Assembly (NCBI RefSeq): GCF_004362525.1
Contig: NZ_SNXS01000017.1
Span: 1-64,000, forward strand
Reading direction: 5' to 3'
From: Roseateles toxinivorans
GTDB lineage: Bacteria > Pseudomonadota > Gammaproteobacteria > Burkholderiales > Burkholderiaceae_C
Length of the DNA stretch: 64,000 nucleotides
Shown here: positions 52,901 through 60,710 of the stretch, in pieces
Numbering within the stretch: position 1 is the first letter of the stretch
How the letters are laid out: each line of letters opens with the position of its first letter
Position numbers and translations under genes: made by a program
Notes under the pieces: generated by a model
Databases searched by the model: none
Seen by the model: only the letters and a program-made list of their open reading frames with translations
What the model was told of the DNA's origin: nothing

Positions 52901-53695
52901 GTGATCAAGATTCAACCCGTCCCGTCCGAATTTGCCGCCCTCGAGGCGGGCGATGTCCCGGATTGCGAGGACTGCGGCTCGGCAGAGCGCGTCGGGTTCC
53001 GCTTCGACTATGCCTATCAGCCCATCGTCGATCTGCGGTCGCGAACAATCTACGCCCATGAGGCGCTGGTGCGCGGCCCCGAGGGGCAGGGGGCAATGTC
53101 GGTGCTGTCCCAGGTGAACGACAGCAACCGCTACCGCTTCGACCAGGCCTGCCGGGTCAAGGCGATCAAGGGCGCCGCCCAGCTGGGCATCCAGGAGAAG
53201 ATCTCGATCAACTTCCTGCCCAACGCGGTCTACAAGCCCGAGGTCTGCATACGCACGACCCTGGAGGCAGCAAGAGTCCACGGCTTCCCGCTGGAGCGCA
53301 TCATCTTCGAGGTGACGGAAGGCGAGCGCGTCGAAGACGGCCCCTGGCTGGCCTCCATCCTCAGGGAATACAAGCGCTGTGGCTTCCTGACCGCCATCGA
53401 CGACTTCGGTGCCGGCTTCGCCGGCCTGACCCTGCTGGCCGATTTCACGCCCGACCTGATCAAGCTCGACATGGCGCTGGTGCGCGGCGTGGACAGCAAC
53501 CGTTCGCGCCAGGCCATCGTGCGCGGCATGATGCATATCTGCCAGGACCTGGGCATCGAGGTGATTGCCGAGGGCATAGAAACGGCGGCCGAGCGCGACT
53601 TCTTTGTCGATGCAGGCGTGCACCTGATGCAGGGCTTTTTCTTCAGCCGCCCGGCGTTCCAGTCGACGGGGCAGGTGGCGCCGCAGGCCTGGTAG
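52901..53695 (+). CDS. EAL-domain c-di-GMP phosphodiesterase
   Basis: A 264-aa stand-alone EAL protein. The catalytic set is complete: 'YAHEALVRG' (E-A-L), 'SINFLPNAV' (Asn), 'IIFEVTEGERV' (Glu), 'IDDFGAGFAGL' (D-D-F-G), 'LIKLDMALV' (Lys/Asp) and 'EVIAEGIET' (Glu). It should hydrolyse c-di-GMP. GTG 52901 has AAGGA 8 bases upstream and is preferred to GTG 52886. It is 45 bases after the GGDEF gene, making an antagonistic pair. Its last 53 bases overlap the convergent DUF1003 gene. Confidence 0.9.
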   Translation: MIKIQPVPSEFAALEAGDVPDCEDCGSAERVGFRFDYAYQPIVDLRSRTIYAHEALVRGPEGQGAMSVLSQVNDSNRYRFDQACRVKAIKGAAQLGIQEKISINFLPNAVYKPEVCIRTTLEAARVHGFPLERIIFEVTEGERVEDGPWLASILREYKRCGFLTAIDDFGAGFAGLTLLADFTPDLIKLDMALVRGVDSNRSRQAIVRGMMHICQDLGIEVIAEGIETAAERDFFVDAGVHLMQGFFFSRPAFQSTGQVAPQAW

Positions 53696-54245
53696 ACGCA
53701 TCGCCTGCGGCGGTGCGATGCTGCAACAGGTGCTGGTGCATCTCCACGGTCAGGCCTTCGATGCGCTCGGTAAGTTGCCTGGTCAGCTCGGTCAGCTGGG
53801 TGTTCTGGCGCAGCAGCTCCAGCATCTGATCGGCCTGCTGGGAGGCAATCAGCAGGCGCTGCTCGTTGGCTACGGCCAGGGCCTCACGATGCTGGGCGTC
53901 GGCCTCTGAGTGCACCTTGTCACGCGCCGCCTGGCGGGTCTGGGCCAGCAGTATCAGCGGCGCGGCATAGGCCGCCTGCAGGCTGAAGGCCAGGTTCAAG
54001 AGGATGAAGGGGTAGATGTCGAAGTGGGTCAGGCCCGACACATTGAGTGCGATCCAGACCACCACGATCAGCGTCTGGGCCCCCAGGAACAGCGGCGTGC
54101 CGAAGAAGCGCGCGAAGGCCTCGGCCCTCAGCGCAAAGGCATCATTGCCAAAGGTGGGGGCCAGGTGGGCATGGGGGCGGTGAAAGCGCAGATGGTCCAC
54201 ATGGGTGTGGCCGGCGGGCTGCGCCTTGGCGTCAGTTGTTGACAT
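53643..54245 (-). CDS. DUF1003 membrane protein
   Basis: A 200-aa DUF1003 protein. The family core is 'FARFFGTPLFLGAQTLIVVVWIALNVSG' and 'FDIYPFILLNLAFSLQAAYAAPLILLAQTRQAARDK' (residues about 44-110, two TM helices). A long cytoplasmic coiled coil follows ('RLLIASQQADQMLELLRQNTQLTELTRQLTERIEGL'). The role is unknown. The C-terminal Ala/Pro-rich tail is encoded opposite the end of the EAL gene (53-base antisense overlap), so one of the two C-terminal tails is probably dispensable. Confidence 0.88.
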   Translation of the reverse strand: MSTTDAKAQPAGHTHVDHLRFHRPHAHLAPTFGNDAFALRAEAFARFFGTPLFLGAQTLIVVVWIALNVSGLTHFDIYPFILLNLAFSLQAAYAAPLILLAQTRQAARDKVHSEADAQHREALAVANEQRLLIASQQADQMLELLRQNTQLTELTRQLTERIEGLTVEMHQHLLQHRTAAGDASTRPAAPPAPSTGTPGG

Positions 54246-54263
54246 GGGGCGTCCTCAATGGGT

Positions 54264-54285
54264 TCACCCGGCTCGTGCCGGGTGA
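54264..54285 (-). terminator. hairpin downstream of the BI-1 gene
   Basis: TCACCCGG and CCGGGTGA form an 8-bp perfect stem around CTCGTG, 29 bases after the Bax-inhibitor gene stop. There is no T run, so it is a possible but unproven terminator. Confidence 0.45.
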
Positions 54286-54313
54286 GTTCCATCATGCGCC
54301 CATCGCTCAGCGA

Positions 54314-55012
54314 TTATTCGTCGCGGCCACCAAAGATGCCCAGCAGCATCAGCAGCGACTGGAACACGTTGTAGATGCTCAGGTACACGCCCAGGGTGGC
54401 GGTGATGTAGTTGGTCTCATGGCCGTCTTGGACACGCTTCAGGTCATGCAGGATGAAGGCCGAGAAGATGCCGATGGCCAGCACCGACAGCGTGATCATC
54501 AGCGCGCTGGACTTCAGGAAGATGTTGGCAATGCCGGCCACCATCAACATGATGGCGCCGATGAACAGCCACTTGCCCATGGAGCTCAGGTCGCGCTTGA
54601 TCACCGAGGACAGCGAGGCCATGCCCAGGAAGATCGCGCCGGTGCCAGCAAAGGCCGTCATCACCAGGCTGGCGCCGTTGGACAGCCCCAGCACGGTGCC
54701 GACCAGTCGTGCCAGCATCAGCCCCATGAAGAAGGTGAAGGCCAACAGCATCGGCACGCCAGCGGCCGAGTTCTTGGTTTTCTCGATCGCGAACATGAAG
54801 CCGAAGGCGCCCACCATGAAGACGACAAGGCCCATGCCGCCGGACATCATGCTGGCAATGCCGGTGGCAATACCCACCCAGGCGCCGAGCACCGTGGGCA
54901 CCATCGACAGGGCCAGCAGCCAGTAGGTGTTGCGCAGGGTGCGGTTGCGCTGCGCCGCCGTTTCGGCGCCGTAGGCAAAGCCGGTCTGGTAGGTCTGAAC
55001 AGGGTTGTTCAT
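54314..55012 (-). CDS. Bax inhibitor-1/YccA family membrane protein
   Basis: A 232-aa protein with seven hydrophobic helices and the BI-1 signature in the last third: 'IGIFSAFILHDLKRVQDG' and 'NYITATLGVYLSIYNVFQSLLMLLGIF'. E. coli homologues YccA and YbhL modulate FtsH or ion leakage. The N-terminal 25 residues are soluble. It lies 38 bases downstream of a terC gene on the same strand and is probably co-transcribed. ATG 55012 follows AAAGGA. Confidence 0.92.
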   Translation of the reverse strand: MNNPVQTYQTGFAYGAETAAQRNRTLRNTYWLLALSMVPTVLGAWVGIATGIASMMSGGMGLVVFMVGAFGFMFAIEKTKNSAAGVPMLLAFTFFMGLMLARLVGTVLGLSNGASLVMTAFAGTGAIFLGMASLSSVIKRDLSSMGKWLFIGAIMLMVAGIANIFLKSSALMITLSVLAIGIFSAFILHDLKRVQDGHETNYITATLGVYLSIYNVFQSLLMLLGIFGGRDE

Positions 55013-55050
55013 GGCAAATCCTTTCGTGGGACGGTGAGGAACAGGGAACT

Positions 55051-55803
55051 TCAGGCGGTCTGGATCAGGGTGTGGCGCTTGGCTCGGGCCCGCAGGTTCA
55101 GTGCTTCCACGGCCAGCGAGAAGGCCATCGCGCCGTAGATATAGCCCTTGGGGATGTGCATGTCGAAGGCCTCGCCGGTCAGCGCCATGCCCACCATCAC
55201 CAGGAAGGCCAGGGCCAGCACCTTGACCGACGGGTGTGCATCGACAAAGTCGCCGATCGGCTTGGCGGCAAACAGCATCACCGCGACCGAGGTGACGACG
55301 GCGGCCACCATCACGCCGATCTGATCGACCATGCCGACGGCGGTGATGACCGAGTCCAGCGAAAACACGATGTCGATCACGGCGATCTGGCCGACGATGG
55401 CCCACATCGCCTTGCGGCCGGCAGCCTTCAGGGCGACCGGGTCGCTCTCGCCGGGGCCGTCCTGTTCCTTGGCCTCGACTTCGACAAAGATTTCGTGCGA
55501 GGCCTTGTAGAGCAGGAACAGGCCACCGAACAGCAGCACCAGGTCACGGCCGCTGAAGCCATTGCCGGCGACGGTGAACAGGTCTTCGGTCAAGCCCATC
55601 ACCCAGCTCAGCGAGAACAGCAGCAGCAGGCGCGAGACCATCGCAAAGCCCAGGCCCAGGCGGCGGGCAAAGTCGCGCTGCTCCGGCGGCAACCGACCGA
55701 CCAGGATGGAGATGAAGATGATGTTGTCCACGCCCAGGACGATTTCGAGGGCGGTGAGCATCGCAAATGCGATCCAGAGGTTCGGGTCAAGAAGGAATTC
55801 CAT
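55051..55803 (-). CDS. TerC family integral membrane protein
   Basis: A 250-aa TerC-type protein with about seven TM helices. 'ALEIVLGVDNIIFISILVGRLP' (residues about 19-40) and 'DIVFSLDSVITAVGMVDQIGVM' (about 145) are the paired E-x-x-L-x-x-D-N and D-S motifs associated with metal (Mn2+) handling; bacterial TerC proteins export Mn and metallate exported enzymes. A charged cytoplasmic loop ('EVEAKEQDGPGESDP') separates the halves. I saw no yybP-ykoY riboswitch in the short leader. Divergent from the NhaR-like gene. Confidence 0.92.
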   Translation of the reverse strand: MEFLLDPNLWIAFAMLTALEIVLGVDNIIFISILVGRLPPEQRDFARRLGLGFAMVSRLLLLFSLSWVMGLTEDLFTVAGNGFSGRDLVLLFGGLFLLYKASHEIFVEVEAKEQDGPGESDPVALKAAGRKAMWAIVGQIAVIDIVFSLDSVITAVGMVDQIGVMVAAVVTSVAVMLFAAKPIGDFVDAHPSVKVLALAFLVMVGMALTGEAFDMHIPKGYIYGAMAFSLAVEALNLRARAKRHTLIQTA

Positions 55804-55880
55804 AGCCTCGCACTCTAGGCCGCGCAACACTAAGCGTAAAGTCGTAGTTTCGGAAGCGTGACTTCGAGAAAGCAGAAGCA

Positions 55881-56780
55881 ATGAACTTCAAGCACCTCTA
55901 TTACTTCTGGGCCACGGCCAAGGCCGGAGGCATCATGCGCGCCGGTGAGCAGCTGCACACCACGCCGCAGACCCTGTCCACCCAGATCAAGCTGCTGGAA
56001 GACCGCCTGGGCTGCGCTTTGTTCCGCAAGAGCGGGCGGCGCTTGGAGCTGACCAACGATGGCCGGGTGGCCCTGGGCTACGCCGAGCAGATCTTTGCGC
56101 TCAGCGCCGAGCTGGAGTCGGCCATCGGCAAGGCGCGCAGCGACCAGACGGTGCTGGAGTTCCGCGTCGGCATCGCCGACCAGGTGCCCAAGGCGATCGC
56201 CTACCGGCTGCTGGAGCCGGCGCTGGACGGTCCCGGCCCGGTACGGCTGGTCTGCCACGAGGGCAAGATGCAGGATCTGCTGGCCCAGTTGTCGGTGCAC
56301 CGGCTGGACATCGTGATTGCCGACGAGCCCATGGGCAAGCAGCTCAGCGTCAAGGCCTTCAGCCATGCGCTGGGCACGACGGCGATGAGCTTCTTCGCCG
56401 CGCCCTCGTTGAAGCGCACGCTCAAGGCCGAGTTTCCGCGCTGCCTGGACGGCGCGCCGATGCTGATACAGGGCGCCAGCTCGGCGATGCGCCAGCGCCT
56501 GGACCTGTGGCTGGCCGAGCAGAGCCTGCGGCCGCGGTTGATCGGCGAGTTCGATGACGCGGCGCTGATGAAGGCCTTCGGCAGCGAGGGCCGCGGCGTC
56601 TTCATGTCGCCCACCGTGCTGGAGGCCGAGACCTGCGAGCAGTACGGCGTCAAGGTGCTGGGCCGCAGCGACGCGCTGGTGGAAGAGTTCTTCGCCATCT
56701 CGGTCGAGCGGCGCATCACCCACCCCTGCGTGGTGGCCATCACCGAGGCGGCGCGCAGCCAGTTCCTGGCCTCGCGCTGA
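55881..56780 (+). CDS. LysR-family regulator, NhaR-like
   Basis: A 299-aa LysR-type regulator. 'MNFKHLYYFWATAKAGGIMRAGEQLHTTPQTLSTQIKLLEDRLGCALF' is the HTH (residues 1-48) and closely follows NhaR of E. coli, including the length (about 300 aa). The effector domain covers about 90-290 ('FRVGIADQVPKAIAYRLL', 'DIVIADEP'). NhaR activates Na+/H+ antiporter and surface polysaccharide genes in response to Na+. Here the divergent neighbour, 77 bases away, is terC, so it may control metal or ion handling instead. Confidence 0.9.
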   Translation: MNFKHLYYFWATAKAGGIMRAGEQLHTTPQTLSTQIKLLEDRLGCALFRKSGRRLELTNDGRVALGYAEQIFALSAELESAIGKARSDQTVLEFRVGIADQVPKAIAYRLLEPALDGPGPVRLVCHEGKMQDLLAQLSVHRLDIVIADEPMGKQLSVKAFSHALGTTAMSFFAAPSLKRTLKAEFPRCLDGAPMLIQGASSAMRQRLDLWLAEQSLRPRLIGEFDDAALMKAFGSEGRGVFMSPTVLEAETCEQYGVKVLGRSDALVEEFFAISVERRITHPCVVAITEAARSQFLASR

Positions 56781-56844
56781 GCCTTGTTGATGTTGCGTGA
56801 TTCCACTATAGTTGACGAAAATCAATCTAAGTGGACATTGCGAC

Positions 56845-58212
56845 ATGAGCCGAGAACTGCACGTCAACGCCTTCGACATGTGTTGTGTCGGCCATATCCA
56901 GCAGGGCCTGTGGCGCCATCCGCGTGACCGCTCGGCCAGCTATTTGGACATCCACTACTGGACCGACTACGCCCGCAAGCTGGAGGCCGGCCTGTTCGAC
57001 GGCATCTTCTTCGCCGATGTGCTGGGCGTTTATGACGTCTATGGCGCCAGCCCCGATGCGGCGCTGCGCGGCGCGGTGCAGGTGCCGGTCAATGACCCGA
57101 CCCTGATCATCCCGGCGATGGCCGCGGCGACAAAACACCTGGGCTTCGGGGTCACCAGCAACCTGACCTACGAAACGCCGTTTCTGTTCGCCCGGCGCAT
57201 GTCCACGCTGGACCATCTGACCGCGGGCCGCATCGGCTGGAACATCGTCACCGGCTATCTGGACAGCGCCGCCCGCGCCGCCGGCTTCGCCGCCCAGACC
57301 GCGCACGATGACCGCTACGACCTGGCCGACGAGTACATGGCGCTGGTCTACAAGCTCTGGGAGGCCAGCTGGGAAGACGGCGCGGTGCAGGCCGACCGCG
57401 CGAGCGGGGTATACGCCGACCCGTCCAAGGTCCATGTCATCCACCACCACGGCAAGCAGTACCAGGTCGACGCGATGCATCTGTGCGAGCCCTCGCCGCA
57501 GCGCACACCGGTGCTCTACCAGGCCGGTTCTTCGACCCGCGGCCGGCAGTTTGCCGCCACGCACGCCGAATGCGTGTTCGTCAACGGCCATTCCAAAGCG
57601 GGGGTGAAGGGCATCGTCTCGGACATCCGCGCGCAATCCTTGCAGCGTGGCCGTGCCGCCGGCGACATCAAGGTCTTTCTCGGCGCCACCGTCGTCACCG
57701 GCCGCACCGACGCCGAAGCGCAGGACAAGTTCGAGGACTATCGGCGCTATGTCAGCTCCGAGGCGGCGCTGGTCCATGCCGCCGCGTCGATGGGCATAGA
57801 TCTGGCGAAGTTCGACATCGACGAGCCGGTCGAGACGCAGAAGAGCCAGGCCATCGTGTCGAATATCGAGGCGATGACGCGTACCGCCGGCCCGCAATGG
57901 ACGCGCCGAAAGCTGCTGGAGCAGATGGTGCTTGGCAGCCGCCAGCCGCCCTGGATAGGCTCGGCCGACAAGATCGCCGACCTGATGATGGCCTGGGCCG
58001 ACGAGGCCGATGTCGATGGCTTCAATCTGTCGCGCACCGTGGTGCCCGAGTGCTTCGACGACTTCACCCAACTGATCGTGCCCATCCTGCAGGAGCGCGG
58101 CGCCTACAAGACCGGCTACCGGGAGGGCACCCTGCGCGACAAGCTGTTCGGCACCGCGCGACTGCCGGCGCGCCATGCGGCGCACCATGCCACACATCAG
58201 CAGCGTCGCTGA
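56845..58212 (+). CDS. flavin-dependent monooxygenase, NtaA/SnaA/DszA family
   Basis: A 455-aa luciferase-like (bacterial LLM) oxygenase. 'YWTDYARKLEAGLFDGIFFADVLGVYDVY' (about residues 32-60), 'TKHLGFGVTSNLTYETPFLFARRMSTLDHLTAGRIGWNIVTGY' (about 102-145) and 'VLYQAGSSTRGRQFAATHAECVF' (about 230) are landmarks of the nitrilotriacetate monooxygenase component A family. Members use FMNH2 from a partner reductase to cleave C-N, C-S or other bonds, often for S or N scavenging. The reductase gene follows by 9 bases, then an MFS transporter. The substrate is unknown. ATG 56845. Confidence 0.9.
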   Translation: MSRELHVNAFDMCCVGHIQQGLWRHPRDRSASYLDIHYWTDYARKLEAGLFDGIFFADVLGVYDVYGASPDAALRGAVQVPVNDPTLIIPAMAAATKHLGFGVTSNLTYETPFLFARRMSTLDHLTAGRIGWNIVTGYLDSAARAAGFAAQTAHDDRYDLADEYMALVYKLWEASWEDGAVQADRASGVYADPSKVHVIHHHGKQYQVDAMHLCEPSPQRTPVLYQAGSSTRGRQFAATHAECVFVNGHSKAGVKGIVSDIRAQSLQRGRAAGDIKVFLGATVVTGRTDAEAQDKFEDYRRYVSSEAALVHAAASMGIDLAKFDIDEPVETQKSQAIVSNIEAMTRTAGPQWTRRKLLEQMVLGSRQPPWIGSADKIADLMMAWADEADVDGFNLSRTVVPECFDDFTQLIVPILQERGAYKTGYREGTLRDKLFGTARLPARHAAHHATHQQRR

Positions 58213-58221
58213 GGCCGGGCC

Positions 58222-58734
58222 ATGCAAGTCAACAAGCTGCAGTACCGCCAGGCCATGTCCAGCCTCGGCGCGGCCGTCAATGTGGTGACCAGCGAGGGGC
58301 CAATGGGCAGCTCCAGCCGCGCCGGCTGCACCGTCTCGGCCGTGTGCAGCGTGACCGATGAGCCGCCCACGGTGATGGTCTGCATCAATCGCGACAGCCG
58401 CAATGCCGCCGCGTTTCGCGACAGCGGCGCGCTGTGCGTCAATGTCGTCAGCGCCGATCAGCAGGGCCTGGCCCAGCTGTTCTCGGATCGGGACGTGCCG
58501 GTCGATGCGCGTTTCGCGGCCGCGCGCTGGAGCCGTCTTGCCACCGGTGCGCCGGTGCTGGACGACGCGCTGGCCTCGCTGGACTGCGAGATCCGCTCGG
58601 TCACCACGGTCGGCACGCACGATATGTTTCTCTGCGAGGTCAAGGCCCTGCGCATGGCCGACAGTGGCGATGCCCTGATCTACTTCGGCCGGCACTTCCA
58701 CCGGCTGGCCGCACCGGTGAGTTCGGTGCCTTGA
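58222..58734 (+). CDS. flavin reductase (NtaB/HpaC-like)
   Basis: A 170-aa FMN reductase domain protein. 'YRQAMSSLGAAVNVVTSEGP', 'GCTVSAVCSVTDEPPTVMVCINRDSRNAAAFRDSGALCVNVVSADQ' (about residues 33-80) and 'LDCEIRSVTTVGTHDMFLCEV' are typical. It supplies FMNH2 from NAD(P)H to the adjacent LLM monooxygenase, forming a two-component system. Confidence 0.93.
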   Translation: MQVNKLQYRQAMSSLGAAVNVVTSEGPMGSSSRAGCTVSAVCSVTDEPPTVMVCINRDSRNAAAFRDSGALCVNVVSADQQGLAQLFSDRDVPVDARFAAARWSRLATGAPVLDDALASLDCEIRSVTTVGTHDMFLCEVKALRMADSGDALIYFGRHFHRLAAPVSSVP

Positions 58735-58742
58735 ACGCGGTC

Positions 58743-59945
58743 ATGCCCGGCAAGCGCGGCGCGATGGCGGTGCTGCTGCTGTGCCAGGTCGGCACGATGA
58801 CGGTCTGGTTCTCATCGGCCTCGGTCGTCGCCCTGGTCAAGCAAAGCCAGGCGCTGACGCCGCTGCAGGCCGCGCTGCTGACCAGCTCGGTGCAGATCGG
58901 CTTCGTGCTGGGCACGCTGACCAGTGCGCTTCTGCAGCTGGCCGACCGACTCGACCCCAAGCGCCTGTTCATGAGCTGCGCACTGACCGCCGCCGCGGCC
59001 ACCGCCGTGCTGGCCCTGCTGGAGCCCGTCAGCCCGCTGGTGTTCGCACTGCGCCTCCTGACCGGTGCCTGCATGGCCGGCGTCTATCCGGTCGGCATGC
59101 GCCTGGCCGCCACCTGGGCCAGGGGCGATCTGGGCCTGCTGGTTGGTTTTCTGGTGGGCGCGCTGACCCTGGGCTCGGCCAGCCCGCACGCGCTGGCGGC
59201 CTGGGTGCAGGCCGACTGGCGCGTCGTCTATGGCGTGGCGGCGGCCTGTGCGGCGCTGTCTGCTCTTGGCATCCGCTGGTTCACCGTCGGCCCCAACCAT
59301 GCGCGTGCTGCCAGCGTCCATTTCGGCCAGATGCTGGAAGCCTGGAGGCGGCCCGCGCTGCGCTTGGCCAATCTCGGCTATCTGGGCCATATGTGGGAGC
59401 TGTATGCGATGTGGGCCTGGCTGGCGGTGTTCCTGACTGCCAGCTTCGAGGCCGTGGGCATGACCAACGCCAAGCACTTCGCCGCACTGCTGACCTTTGC
59501 CGCCATCGCCGCCGGAGCCCCCGGTGCCTGGCTCGGCGGCGTGCTGGCCGACCGCTACGGCCGCACCGCGCTGACCACCGGCGCGATGGCCATCAGCGCT
59601 GGCTGCGCGCTCTTGATGGGATGGATGTTCGCCGCGCCGCCCTGGCTGGTCGCCGTTGTGGCGGTGGTCTGGGGCGTGTCGGTGATCGCCGACTCGGCCC
59701 AGTTCTCGGCCTCGATCGCCGAGCTCAGCGAGCCGCAGAACGTCGGCACGATGTTGACGGCGCAGACCTGCGCCGGGTTCTCGCTGACCCTGGTCAGCAT
59801 CCATCTGGTGCCCGAGCTGGTGGCCTGGGCGGGGTGGACGGTGGCGTTCGGTGTGTTGGCGTTGGGGCCGATGGCGGGGTGTGTGGCGATGCTGCGTTTG
59901 CGGCAGCGCCCGGAGGCGTTGCGGATGGCGGGCGGCAGGCGCTGA
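58743..59945 (+). CDS. MFS transporter of the monooxygenase cluster
   Basis: A 400-aa major facilitator with about 12 TM helices. N-terminal 'VLLLCQVGTMTVWFSSASVVALVKQSQALTPLQAALLTSSVQIGFVLGTL', 'RLLTGACMAGVYPVGMRLAATWARGDLGLLVGFLVGALTLG', and the loop motif 'LGGVLADRYGRTALTTGAMA'. It resembles CynX/NNP-like importers of unknown substrate. It starts 9 bases after the flavin reductase, so it probably imports the monooxygenase substrate. A TTG at 58731 is an alternative start. Confidence 0.85.
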   Translation: MPGKRGAMAVLLLCQVGTMTVWFSSASVVALVKQSQALTPLQAALLTSSVQIGFVLGTLTSALLQLADRLDPKRLFMSCALTAAAATAVLALLEPVSPLVFALRLLTGACMAGVYPVGMRLAATWARGDLGLLVGFLVGALTLGSASPHALAAWVQADWRVVYGVAAACAALSALGIRWFTVGPNHARAASVHFGQMLEAWRRPALRLANLGYLGHMWELYAMWAWLAVFLTASFEAVGMTNAKHFAALLTFAAIAAGAPGAWLGGVLADRYGRTALTTGAMAISAGCALLMGWMFAAPPWLVAVVAVVWGVSVIADSAQFSASIAELSEPQNVGTMLTAQTCAGFSLTLVSIHLVPELVAWAGWTVAFGVLALGPMAGCVAMLRLRQRPEALRMAGGRR

Positions 59946-59946
59946 C

Positions 59947-60507
59947 TCAGCGCCTCACCAACGCAATCAAATAACGGCAGGGCAGATCCCCAGGATTGAC
60001 AAACACACAATCCTCCGGCGCCCCCAGCTGCAGGCAATCCCCCGCTTCGAGCCTATGCTCGACCGAACCCTCGATGAACAGCAGCGTGTTCTCCATCACC
60101 AGGATCTGCTCATGCTGGAAGCTGAACGCGCTGGCCGGGTAGGGCACGCGCACGCCGGCCGGTAGCTCGACCTCCAGCAGTTCCAGCACACCGCCGCCGC
60201 TGGGCGAGATCGAGCGGCGGGTGTAGCCGGTCTCGGGGTCTTGCCAGACGGTTTGCGTGCTGCGGCGGCTGACGCGCTCGGTGGACTGCTCGGCCAGGGC
60301 CAGCAGGGCCGACAGGGCCAGGCCCAGGGCGCCGGACAGGCGGCCCAGCACGGTGGCCGTGGGGCTGGCCTCGCCGCGTTCGATCTTGCTGATCATCGCC
60401 TTGGACACGCCGGCCCGCTCGGCCAGCTCGGCCAGCGACCAGCCGCGTTGCGTGCGCTCCAGCTTGATGTGCAGGCCTATGGCCGCGCTGGGGTCGGTCA
60501 TCATCAT
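59947..60507 (-). CDS. XRE-cupin transcriptional regulator
   Basis: A 186-aa regulator. HTH_3 domain residues about 9-65 ('LHIKLERTQRGWSLAELAERAGVSKAMISKIERGEASPTATVLGRLSGALG'). A C-terminal cupin domain at about 110-180 ('VELPAGVRVPYPASAFSFQHEQILVMENTLLFIEGSVEHRLEAGDCLQL') is the effector-binding module. Its start overlaps the CWC gene (ATGA), placing it at the end of the malonate operon, which it probably regulates. An ATG at 60501 is an alternative start. Confidence 0.9.
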   Translation of the reverse strand: MMMTDPSAAIGLHIKLERTQRGWSLAELAERAGVSKAMISKIERGEASPTATVLGRLSGALGLALSALLALAEQSTERVSRRSTQTVWQDPETGYTRRSISPSGGGVLELLEVELPAGVRVPYPASAFSFQHEQILVMENTLLFIEGSVEHRLEAGDCLQLGAPEDCVFVNPGDLPCRYLIALVRR

Positions 60508-60710
60508 TGCTGGGCGGCTGCGGCCTGGTCCTTCAGCTGCTTCAGGCAAGCGACGCACAGGCAGCTGCGGTACTGCGCGGCCAGTTGCTCGCGCAGGCCG
60601 GGCGTGAGCTGCATGTCGAAGCAGTCGCAGCGGGCGTCGGCCACACCGCAGTGAAAGGGCAGGCCGCAGCGCGGGCAGGCGCTGTTATCAGATGACGGCT
60701 GCGAACTCAC
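60504..60710 (-). CDS. cysteine-rich CWC family protein
   Basis: A 68-aa protein with Cys pairs in 'CPRCGLPFHCGVADARCDCFDM' (residues about 12-33) and 'CLCVACL' (about 50-56), the cysteine-rich CWC family. It probably binds zinc or another metal; no function is known. It overlaps matB and the XRE-cupin gene by 4 bases each. Confidence 0.9.
   Translation of the reverse strand: MSSQPSSDNSACPRCGLPFHCGVADARCDCFDMQLTPGLREQLAAQYRSCLCVACLKQLKDQAAAAQQ

Noticed and set aside
55804-55880. yybP-ykoY manganese riboswitch upstream of terC
   Set aside because: The 77-base divergent gap is too short and the conserved riboswitch core is not present.
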